Shown: piece by piece, positions 44,029 through 50,896 of the stretch
Layout: every line of letters begins with the position of its first letter
Position numbering within the stretch: the first letter of the stretch is position 1
Assembly: GCF_041625495.1 (NCBI RefSeq)
Contig: NZ_JBFJTH010000003.1
Span: forward strand, 1-52,117
Length of the DNA: 52,117 nucleotides
Reading direction: 5' to 3'
Source: Litorivivens sp041625495
GTDB taxonomy: Bacteria; Pseudomonadota; Gammaproteobacteria; Pseudomonadales; Spongiibacteraceae
Translations under genes and position numbers: made by a program
Notes under the pieces: model-generated
Database searches by the model: none
What the model was told of the DNA's origin: nothing
What the model saw: only the letters and a program-made list of their open reading frames with translations

Positions 44029-44090
44029 GCGAGCAGCGCTCGCTCCCACCGTTGATCGTGATCTGTTGTGGGGGCGAGCTCTGCCTGCGG
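44029..44090. repeat. REP-like inverted doublet
   Basis: GCGAGC-AGC-GCTCGC followed by TCCCAC (44029-44049), then in opposite orientation TGTGGGGGCGAGCTCTGCC (44068-44086). The two halves resemble Pseudomonas-type REP units (GTGGGAGCGAGC) placed head to head. The element fills the 91-base gap between the acyl-CoA dehydrogenase and crotonase genes. Confidence 0.65.
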
Positions 44091-44095
44091 AGGTC

Positions 44096-45262
44096 TTAAT
44101 AGGATTTCGGTAATTCCAAAACCTTTTCAGCAATAAAATTCAAAATCATATGCGGGCTTACCGGCGCGGTTCTGGGTATCAGTACTTCGCGTAGGTAGCG
44201 CTCCACATGATACTCCTGTGCATAGCCCATACCACCCAAAGTAAGCATGGCGGTGTGGCAGGCCTCAAATCCAGCTTCGGCGGCTAAGTATTTTCCAGTG
44301 TTGGCTTCCACACCACATTCCAGCCCCTTATCAAAAAGGTTGGCGCCCTTCATCACCATCAGGTTGGCGGCCTCTACCTGCGCCCAGCATTTGGCTAACG
44401 GGTGTTGAATGCCCTGATTCATACCAATGGGCCGATCAAATACAACGCGTTCCTGAGCATACTTGGCGGCGCGCTGGATGGCTACCCGGCCCAGTCCAAT
44501 GGCCTCGGCGCCGAGCAAAATGCGTTCGGGATTTAGCCCTTTCAGAATTATTTTGAAGCCGTCGCCTTCAGCGCCAATACGGTCTTCTTCCGGGATGAAA
44601 AAGTCATTCATAAAGACCATGTTTGAGCCAACGGCGTGGCGACCCATTTTGGGTATCAGCTGAGTTTCAATTTTGCTGTGATCGATGTCGGTAAAAAACA
44701 GCGACAGACCATGGGTTTTCTTTTTCACTTCGTCCAGCGGCGTAGTGCGTGCCAACAACATCATTTTGTCGGCGACATGGGCGTTCGTAATCCAGATTTT
44801 TTCGCCTGTGACTTTATAGCCGCCGTCGCACTTTACGGCGCGGGTTTTCAGTTTGGTGGTATCCAACCCGACGTTGGGTTCGGTCACCGCAAAGCACATT
44901 TTTTGCTCGCCACTGAGGATCGGCGGGATCATGCGCTGCTGTTGTTCTTCAGTGCCGAAATGGGCGATGGGTTCCAAACTGAAAACCGGTCCGTGAATGC
45001 TCGAGGCGGCGGTCATGCCGCCGCCGGCCTCGGCCACCGCCTGCATCATAATGGCGGCTTCAGTAATACCAAGCCCAGCGCCGCCAACCGATTCTGGCAT
45101 GGCGACACCGAGCCAACCGGCTTCGGCCATGGACTTGTGAAACTCAACCGGAAATTCGCCTTTGCGGTCCTGTTCCAGCCAGTATTCGTCGGAGAATTGC
45201 GAGCAGTGTTTGAGTACGGCGTCGCGTATATTTTGCTGATCTTCGGTGAGCGAAAAATCCAT
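44096..45262 (-). CDS. Acyl-CoA dehydrogenase
   Basis: FAD-dependent acyl-CoA dehydrogenase of 388 residues, introducing a 2,3 double bond. It has the FAD/substrate signature CFAVTEPNVGLDTTKLKT (123-140) and KIWITNAHVAD. The usual C-terminal catalytic Glu in an EGT motif is absent (VERYLREVLIPRTAPVSPHM). Glu246 in GLNPERILLGAEAIGLGR aligns with the helix-G glutamate used by isovaleryl-CoA and long-chain enzymes, so it may follow that mode and prefer branched acyl groups (inference). The start is ATG at 45262 with AGGAGTG. It is the only acyl-CoA dehydrogenase in the window. It lies between the CaiB and crotonase genes, each gap holding a repeat. Confidence 0.92.
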   Translation of the reverse strand: MDFSLTEDQQNIRDAVLKHCSQFSDEYWLEQDRKGEFPVEFHKSMAEAGWLGVAMPESVGGAGLGITEAAIMMQAVAEAGGGMTAASSIHGPVFSLEPIAHFGTEEQQQRMIPPILSGEQKMCFAVTEPNVGLDTTKLKTRAVKCDGGYKVTGEKIWITNAHVADKMMLLARTTPLDEVKKKTHGLSLFFTDIDHSKIETQLIPKMGRHAVGSNMVFMNDFFIPEEDRIGAEGDGFKIILKGLNPERILLGAEAIGLGRVAIQRAAKYAQERVVFDRPIGMNQGIQHPLAKCWAQVEAANLMVMKGANLFDKGLECGVEANTGKYLAAEAGFEACHTAMLTLGGMGYAQEYHVERYLREVLIPRTAPVSPHMILNFIAEKVLELPKSY

Positions 45263-45331
45263 GATTTCACTCCTTAATGGAATTGAAGTTAAGCCTTCCC
45301 CTTCGTGGAGAAGGTTTGGATGAGGGATTGG

Positions 45332-45366
45332 CCCTCACCCCGACCCTCCCCCAGAGGGAGAGGGGG
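45332..45366. repeat. Intergenic palindromic repeat, copy 2
   Basis: A 35-base element beginning CCCTCACCCC and ending AGAGGGGG; it matches copy 1 (30920-30954) at 29 of 35 positions. An imperfect smaller hairpin (CCTTC/GAAGG) lies at 45294-45315. It sits in the 108-base gap between the CaiB and acyl-CoA dehydrogenase genes. Confidence 0.7.
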
Positions 45367-45370
45367 CGCT

Positions 45371-46561
45371 TTAAATTAGATCACTGCCTGTTTCGGGTAG
45401 ATGTGGTTCTTCACCGGCCTTGACCATATCCAGTTCTGCCAGTATCGCATCGGTGTTTTCACCTAGCTTCGGCGTTGGCCCGGCCACTTTGCCGGGGCTT
45501 TTCGAGAACCAGGTGGGTATACCGGGAAAGCGCAGCGGGCCGTAGTCTGAATCTACGGTTTCAAAAAAGCCGATGGCGTTGAGGTGTTCGTTTTCAAATA
45601 GCTCATCGGGAGTACGCAGCGGCGCCGCAGGAATACCGAGCCGGTTCAACAGTTCCAGCCATTCGTCTGTGGTTCGTTCTAGAAAGGTTTCGCCGAGCAG
45701 GCCGTAAACTTCGTTAATACGATTGGCGCGCTGTTCCAGCTTTTCGAACTCTGGGCTTTCCCACGCGGGTTTCACCGCCTCCATAAAGAGCGACCAGTGT
45801 TTGTCGTTGTACACCAGTGCCGCAATGTAGCCGTCTTTGGTTTTGTAGGGTTTTCGGTTCGGGGCCACTGCGCGGTGGTAGTTAGCCGGGCCGAGCGGGG
45901 GGGCGAACAAGGCGCCATTGGCGTGTTCTACCAGCATGAAAGACGCCATGGTTTCAAACATGCCCACCTCCACTTCTTGACCTTCGCCGGTGCGTTCGCG
46001 GTGAAACAGTGCCATGACGGTGGAGTAAAGCGCAGTCATGCCGGCAACTTTATCTGCCATGATGGTGCCCACAAAGTTAGCGTCACCGGTAAGCAGTTGT
46101 TGCACGTAGGGCAGGCCGCAGTCTGCCTGAATAGTGTCGTCGTAGGCTGGGTGATCGGCGTTGGGACCGCGCCGGCTGTACCCGTAGCAGTTGGTGTAGA
46201 CAATGTCTGGTTTGATCGCGCTGACGGCTTCGTAATCAAAGCCGAGTTTCTTGATGGCTTTACCGCGCATGGAATGAATAAAGACATCGGCGGTTTCGAT
46301 CAGTTTGGTGAGCGCCTGTTTGCCTTCGTCGGAGCGCAGGTCGAGTACGACGCTGCGCTTGCCGCGATTCACATTCACAAACACTCCGCTCATGCCCGGT
46401 ATCGGGCCTTTTGAAACAAAGCGGGTGTTATCGCCAGCGGGCGGTTCGATCTTGATTATATCGGCACCCATGTCCGCCATAATCTGGGTCGAATAGGGCC
46501 CCATAACCATAGCGGTCAAATCGATAACGCGTACGCCTTTTAGAGGGCCTTGGGAGGGCAC
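45371..46561 (-). CDS. CaiB/BaiF-family (class III) CoA-transferase
   Basis: CoA-transferase of 396 residues. The expected catalytic aspartate is Asp141 or Asp142 in HPAYDDTIQADCGL; the N-terminal segment LKGVRVIDLTAMVMGPYSTQIMADMGADIIKIEPP and NRGKRSVVLDLRS are typical. The start is GTG at 46561, preceded by AAGGATTACAAC. It is a distinct subfamily from 16628-17836. It follows the ThDP gene by 96 bases. Placed between a ThDP enzyme and an acyl-CoA dehydrogenase, it would charge an acid with CoA before beta-oxidation, possibly using a short acyl-CoA released upstream (inference). Confidence 0.92.
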   Translation of the reverse strand: MPSQGPLKGVRVIDLTAMVMGPYSTQIMADMGADIIKIEPPAGDNTRFVSKGPIPGMSGVFVNVNRGKRSVVLDLRSDEGKQALTKLIETADVFIHSMRGKAIKKLGFDYEAVSAIKPDIVYTNCYGYSRRGPNADHPAYDDTIQADCGLPYVQQLLTGDANFVGTIMADKVAGMTALYSTVMALFHRERTGEGQEVEVGMFETMASFMLVEHANGALFAPPLGPANYHRAVAPNRKPYKTKDGYIAALVYNDKHWSLFMEAVKPAWESPEFEKLEQRANRINEVYGLLGETFLERTTDEWLELLNRLGIPAAPLRTPDELFENEHLNAIGFFETVDSDYGPLRFPGIPTWFSKSPGKVAGPTPKLGENTDAILAELDMVKAGEEPHLPETGSDLI

Positions 46562-46605
46562 GTTGTAATCCTTTTTTCTAGATACTAATAAGTCTTTGGC
46601 TCTTG

Positions 46606-46633
46606 CCTCACCCCTCTCCTTTGGTCGAGGGGC
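46606..46633. repeat. Intergenic palindromic repeat, copy 3 (divergent)
   Basis: CCTCACCCCTCTCC through GAGGGGC, with a perfect 6-bp stem CCCCTC (46611-46616) and GAGGGG (46627-46632). It is a shorter relative of copies 1 and 2, in the gap between the ThDP and CaiB genes. Confidence 0.6.
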
Positions 46634-46657
46634 GGAGTGTTGAGCCAGTTCAGGTGC

Positions 46658-48436
46658 TTATTGTTGGCCTTCGGCATACCACGTGCGAAAACGGTCGTAG
46701 TTCGGTGTATCCAGGTTTTCGTTACCGCCGTGGTTGATCACGGGATCAATGGGTACGTGAATTACCGTGGGCTTGCCGCTGGCGAAAGCGTCGCTTACGG
46801 CTTTGCCGAGATCTTCGCCTTTTTCCACATACATGCCCTGACAACCAAGCGCTTCAGCGGCTTTGTCAAAGCGTACATCTTTGCTCCAGTGCACACCGGG
46901 TTCAGTGGTGTTGCCGTGGCCGAAAGTGCGTTTGTAAACGCCTACTTCCAAGCCCCAGGCATTGTCTACCGCAACGACTATAACCATGGGCAGTTTGAGG
47001 CGCTGTACCACTTCAAGGTCACCGATGTGATAGAGGAAGGAGGAATCGCTGGTGGTAAACAAAACCGGGCGTTTGCCACCGTCGGCGACTGAGGCGCCAA
47101 TGGCGTAGGGCAGGCCGGTACCGAGGCAGCCGAAGTTCTGATTCCACACCACATCGCGCGGTTTGCTCTGCAGGTAGGTCCAGGTAAAGATTACGGTGCA
47201 GCCGCCGTCGCGCACGTGAATGGCATCTTCGGGCATGGCTTTGGTGGTTTCTATAACCCACTGACCGGTGTGAACGCGGCCGCTGGGGGTGGTGAAATCC
47301 TGTTCCGTGAGCGCTTTCAGGCGGGCGCTGTCTTCTTTAATCCAGCGTGGCAGATCCGGGTGTTCAGCGCGGGGGCTGTCTTTCAGAGCAGCGCAAAGTT
47401 GGGGCACTACCGTGCGCAAGTCGCCGACTAACGGAACATCTATGGGGCGATTCTGGCCGATCGCTTCTGCGTCCAGTTCGATATTGATCCATTTTCGGTC
47501 GGTGTTGCCTTCGGCCCACAAGTAGCCGCGTCCGTAGTGTACCGGTTCGCCAATTTCCGTGCCGATAGCCACGACGACGTCGGATTTGGCAACGATCTCA
47601 TCGGCGACTTCTGCAAATAGGTAGGGGAAGGTACGATCTTCGATGCCTTCAATAAAAGCGGTGCCGCCGGAGGTTTGCAGTACCGGACAGCCCATAAGCT
47701 CAGCCAGTTCACGAACTTTCTGACCGGCGCGAGTACACTGCACGGCGTGGCCAACAAGCAAAATGGGGCACTCGGCATTTTTGATCAATTGGGCGGCATT
47801 GGCGACCATGCTGCCATCGGCGCCGGGTTCAACCAGGCGGTATTCGCTGGGTGGTAGGGCAGGTTGAACATCCAGCTCGTGGTGGATAACGTGGCCGGGG
47901 AATTCTATGTAAACAGGGCCGGGGGTGCCAGACTGGCACACGCGCAGGGCATGGCGAATAATTTCGTCGGTCTGATCTGGATACTCGATGCTGGCGCTCC
48001 ACTTCACCGAGTTTTTGAACAGGTCTTCTTGCTGGATAAACTGAATGCGTCCACGACGTACGCGGCGTTCGGTGATCCGTGCGCGCTGCCCCCCCAAATA
48101 AATGACCGGTGAGTTTTCTACCAGCGAGTTCATCATGGACCCTGAAGCCAGTGCGATGCCAGGGCCAAGCGTTGAGATGCATAGGGCCGGTGTGCCGTTA
48201 ATGCGGGTGTAGGCTTCGGCCATCATGCCAGCCGACAGTTCGTGGTGGGGAGTAACCACTTGCCAGCCGCGTTTCTCCGCTGCCACAAACAGGTGGACAA
48301 AGTTGGGGTCGGGAATACCAAATACGGCTTTTACGCCTTCGGCTTCAAGTAGTTCGAGCACTCGCTCATAGACTGGAATAGTGCTCTTTGCGCTGTCGTG
48401 GGTTGTTGGCGCGGAACTTTTTTCGTCTGCGTACAT
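46658..48436 (-). CDS. ThDP-dependent enzyme (decarboxylase/lyase type), paralogue
   Basis: Thiamine-diphosphate enzyme of 592 residues, paralogue of 31077-32816 (shared FGIPDPxFxH near the start, RRGRIQFxxQ, and VDNAWGLEVG near the end). I prefer ATG at 48436 with AAAGGG upstream to the TTG at 48454. The cofactor-activating glutamate is Glu66 (TPHHELSAGMMAEAY). The PP-domain motif reads SDSSF through DN, with Ser in place of the usual first Gly. It lies 37 bases after the Rieske gene on the same strand, the same pairing as at 29.5-32.8 kb. No aldehyde dehydrogenase follows here; a CoA-transferase does. The reaction is unknown beyond C-C bond chemistry on a keto or hydroxyacyl compound. Confidence 0.88.
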   Translation of the reverse strand: MYADEKSSAPTTHDSAKSTIPVYERVLELLEAEGVKAVFGIPDPNFVHLFVAAEKRGWQVVTPHHELSAGMMAEAYTRINGTPALCISTLGPGIALASGSMMNSLVENSPVIYLGGQRARITERRVRRGRIQFIQQEDLFKNSVKWSASIEYPDQTDEIIRHALRVCQSGTPGPVYIEFPGHVIHHELDVQPALPPSEYRLVEPGADGSMVANAAQLIKNAECPILLVGHAVQCTRAGQKVRELAELMGCPVLQTSGGTAFIEGIEDRTFPYLFAEVADEIVAKSDVVVAIGTEIGEPVHYGRGYLWAEGNTDRKWINIELDAEAIGQNRPIDVPLVGDLRTVVPQLCAALKDSPRAEHPDLPRWIKEDSARLKALTEQDFTTPSGRVHTGQWVIETTKAMPEDAIHVRDGGCTVIFTWTYLQSKPRDVVWNQNFGCLGTGLPYAIGASVADGGKRPVLFTTSDSSFLYHIGDLEVVQRLKLPMVIVVAVDNAWGLEVGVYKRTFGHGNTTEPGVHWSKDVRFDKAAEALGCQGMYVEKGEDLGKAVSDAFASGKPTVIHVPIDPVINHGGNENLDTPNYDRFRTWYAEGQQ

Positions 48437-48473
48437 GCTGTTTTGCCCTTTCAAGATAGGATGTGAATACGGT

Positions 48474-49832
48474 TTATTTAAATTTCTTTGGCTCGCCGGT
48501 GCCCATATATCGGGCCAGATTGTGATGCAAATTGACGGTGGCGCGTTCCATGTAGGGGTTGGGCTTCGGGCCGGTAAAGCCGACGGATTTCATGCCCTGC
48601 TGGACCGCCTCCATGTTGGAGAAATCTTGCGATAGCACGTAACACCAGGCCTCTTCCGTTGGCGGGCAAAACTCCCATTCGGTGGTCGGCTCTTCGCCTT
48701 GTGGAAACAGTTCGTAAACCGCGGCTTCAAAGATGCATTTGTCGGGATCGTAGCCGTAGGGGCGTGCGCTATAGCACAGCATATTATTGACCGCATGGCC
48801 GATCTGAAAATTAGGGAATATCTGCCAGGCTGTGCCGGCTTCGCTGGCATGGGCCGGGTCAACGGTAGGCCAGATTACCCCCCGCTTTTCATCGTCAGCG
48901 CGGGCCGAGGCCAGCCAGTGTTGCAGTACCTCTGTGGGCGGTGTGCCTTCGGGTAGTTCTTCTACAAGACGCTCAGCTGCCTTGACCAGTGTTTCGGTAG
49001 TATTGGTATTGGCTTTTTCCCAGGTATATTTCTGCATTTCGGCAGTGGCGATGCGCGGATCATTCTCGGTGCCGATACGCAGCTTTCCGGACTGATTGGC
49101 ATCCATATCCTTGGGGCGTTCATAGCCGATATTGCTGTGGATACCTTGCACTTTGGCCCAGCCTCGGAATTGCCCATACTGGTTGAATTCCGGGTGTGTA
49201 GTTTGTACGTGGTAGGTTTCGTTAAAGGCCTCCATGGCCACTTTCCAGTTGCAGTTGAATACGCCCCATTTGCGCCAGCGGTAGCGCATATTGTGCAATT
49301 GGTAAGGCTCAAGCATTTGCGGTACGGGCTTGAGAAAATCTGCGAGGGGTTCGCAGTCTGGATTCAAATTAACCCATAGCCAGCCGCCCCAGGTGTCTAG
49401 GTTAACGCTGCTTAGGCTGGTGCATTCCTTTGACAGTGCGCCCTGCCAATCTTCCTTGTGAGGTATATGGGTGTTCTCGCCTTCTAGATTGAAGCGCCAG
49501 CCGTGAAAGCCACAAATGAACTGGTTGCGGGTGCCTTTGGCATTGCGAGTCCCTTTTTTGACGTCGATCAGACGGCGGCCGCGGTGCGGGCAGGCATTAT
49601 GGTAGGCCTGAATGGTATCGGTTGCGGTGCGAATAATAATGACGGAGTCGTCGAGTATTTCGTAGGTGAGGTAGTCGCCAATGTTTGGAATCTCTTCGAC
49701 GCGACCTGCTTGGAGCCAGACTTTGCGCCACAGTTTGTCGCGCTCAGCGCGGGCATAGTCTTCTGACAAATAAGCTTCGACCGGAATGTTGGCGGCCTCG
49801 GAAAGAAATTCCGTAGGGGCATCGGTTGTCAT
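48474..49832 (-). CDS. Rieske non-haem iron oxygenase, alpha subunit
   Basis: Oxygenase large subunit of 452 residues. Rieske ligands are Cys81 and His83 (CPHRG) and Cys107 and His110 (CGFHGW); mononuclear iron ligands are His208 and His213 in EAFNETYHVQTTH, with a later Asp in QDFSNM. Glu205 takes the usual bridging-Asp position, as in the two other Rieske proteins here. It is closest to 29507-30886. The start is ATG at 49832 with AGGAGG. It leads the long minus-strand array. Its promoter gap contains both operator families: GTCGACACTGGTGTT (49889-49903) and the GntR-type palindromes (49943-49954 and 50019-50028). Dual control by a TetR-type and a GntR-type regulator is therefore likely (inference). 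Confidence 0.93.
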   Translation of the reverse strand: MTTDAPTEFLSEAANIPVEAYLSEDYARAERDKLWRKVWLQAGRVEEIPNIGDYLTYEILDDSVIIIRTATDTIQAYHNACPHRGRRLIDVKKGTRNAKGTRNQFICGFHGWRFNLEGENTHIPHKEDWQGALSKECTSLSSVNLDTWGGWLWVNLNPDCEPLADFLKPVPQMLEPYQLHNMRYRWRKWGVFNCNWKVAMEAFNETYHVQTTHPEFNQYGQFRGWAKVQGIHSNIGYERPKDMDANQSGKLRIGTENDPRIATAEMQKYTWEKANTNTTETLVKAAERLVEELPEGTPPTEVLQHWLASARADDEKRGVIWPTVDPAHASEAGTAWQIFPNFQIGHAVNNMLCYSARPYGYDPDKCIFEAAVYELFPQGEEPTTEWEFCPPTEEAWCYVLSQDFSNMEAVQQGMKSVGFTGPKPNPYMERATVNLHHNLARYMGTGEPKKFK

Positions 49833-49888
49833 GCGTCCTCCTGTTAGTCACGGCGCAGGCTAATTGCTCTAAGGAAAGCCTATACTTG

Positions 49889-49903
49889 GTCGACACTGGT
49901 GTT
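49889..49903. promoter_or_regulatory. Divergent copy of window-wide palindrome, Rieske promoter
   Basis: GTCGACACTGGTGTT, 57 bases upstream of the Rieske start at 49832; 11 of 15 positions match the consensus and it forms ACAC-TG-GTGT. It is the weakest of the seven copies. Confidence 0.5.
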
Positions 49904-49942
49904 TATTAGTGAACCTTCGCAGTTTTTTATGGTTAATGCAAT

Positions 49943-49954
49943 ATGTCCGTACAT
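49943..49954. promoter_or_regulatory. Candidate GntR operator 1
   Basis: ATGTCCGTACAT, a palindrome with only the central pair unmatched, between the divergent Rieske and GntR genes. It matches TTGTCCGTACAA at 9577-9588 at ten of twelve positions. Confidence 0.62.
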
Positions 49955-50018
49955 AAAAATTGATAATCACTGTAAAACAGGGGGATATAGTTGAAATTAT
50001 GAAATTGTCTTCCTTATA

Positions 50019-50028
50019 TGTACGTACA
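50019..50028. promoter_or_regulatory. Candidate GntR operator 2
   Basis: TGTACGTACA, a perfect 10-base palindrome 51 bases upstream of the GntR start, suited to autoregulation. Confidence 0.62.
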
Positions 50029-50078
50029 AGCTGTATAGTTGGTTGTTGTTTTTCCGGGCTATTCTCAGGGGGTTACAG

Positions 50079-50858
50079 TTGCCAGATATTCCGCGCGAAA
50101 CCGGTGAGCAGGGCAGTACAGTAAAAAGCAAAGCCGCTGGGCCCTTGTACCGCCAGGTTGCCCAAAGTTTGCTAGACGACATTGTTAGTGGTGCGCAGCC
50201 GGTCGGTTCGCTGCTACCTACGGAAGACGAGTTGTGCAAACGCTATGAGGTCAGTCGTCATACCGTTCGGGAGGCGCTGCGCGTACTGCGCAACGACGGC
50301 CTAGTGGAGTCGCGCCAGGGGGCGGGCACGGTTGTAATCCCTCCGAAATCGTCGGGCAGCGATATTCATCAGGTTATGTCGATTAATGACCTGCTGGCAT
50401 TTGCCTCGGATGCCCGGTTTGAGGTGGACTCCATCACTATGATTCGTGTCGATGGGAAGTTGGCCGAGCGGGCCGGGCTGAACGAGGGTGACGAGTGGTT
50501 GCAGGTGCTCGGTTATCGCCGCGCTCGCACGGGTGATGAGGCTCTGTGCTGGACCGAGTATTACATCAATCGAGATTATGCTGCAGTGGGCAGGATACTG
50601 CAGCGCCATGCTGGACCGGTCTTCCCACTGATTGAAGACATGTTTGGTCTGAGCATTATTGAAGTACAACAGCAGATTTCTGCAACCCTGGTGAGCGGAA
50701 AACTTGCCGGTGGCCTGCAGGTAAAGCCGGGTTCGGCGGCGCTCGAAGTAAGGCGTACATACAAAACGTCCAGTGGCAGTAAGGCCCAGGTCACCATCAA
50801 TACGCACCCGGCCGCTCGCTTTCAGCATTCGATGACCATGCGGCGTGTTAGGGGCTGA
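50079..50858 (+). CDS. GntR-family regulator, HutC/UTRA type
   Basis: Regulator of 259 residues from the TTG at 50079 (CAGGGGG lies six bases upstream). A longer frame from another TTG at 50043 exists and an exact start is uncertain. The N-terminal winged helix spans about 20-88 (GPLYRQVAQSLLDDIVSGAQPVGSLLPTEDELCKRYEVSRHTVREALRVLRNDGLVESRQGAGTVV), followed by a UTRA ligand domain (about 100-255) of the HutC type. Two palindromes of the TGTACGTACA kind lie just upstream, and one lies in front of the Rieske gene at 9457. It therefore probably controls itself and at least two Rieske units. The effector is unknown, perhaps an acyl-CoA or acid from the pathway. Confidence 0.9.
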   Translation: MPDIPRETGEQGSTVKSKAAGPLYRQVAQSLLDDIVSGAQPVGSLLPTEDELCKRYEVSRHTVREALRVLRNDGLVESRQGAGTVVIPPKSSGSDIHQVMSINDLLAFASDARFEVDSITMIRVDGKLAERAGLNEGDEWLQVLGYRRARTGDEALCWTEYYINRDYAAVGRILQRHAGPVFPLIEDMFGLSIIEVQQQISATLVSGKLAGGLQVKPGSAALEVRRTYKTSSGSKAQVTINTHPAARFQHSMTMRRVRG

Positions 50859-50896
50859 ACTGCCTAACTGTCCGGTAAAATTTATTTGAGGAAACC

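Noticed and set aside
30920..46633. CRISPR or integron-like array from the repeated palindromes
   Set aside because: Only three dispersed copies with no regular spacers and no cas or integrase genes.
46658..48436. Reading the ThDP genes as acetolactate synthase (ilvB) for branched amino acids
   Set aside because: No small subunit gene, paired with Rieske genes in a catabolic setting, and divergent PP-domain motif.
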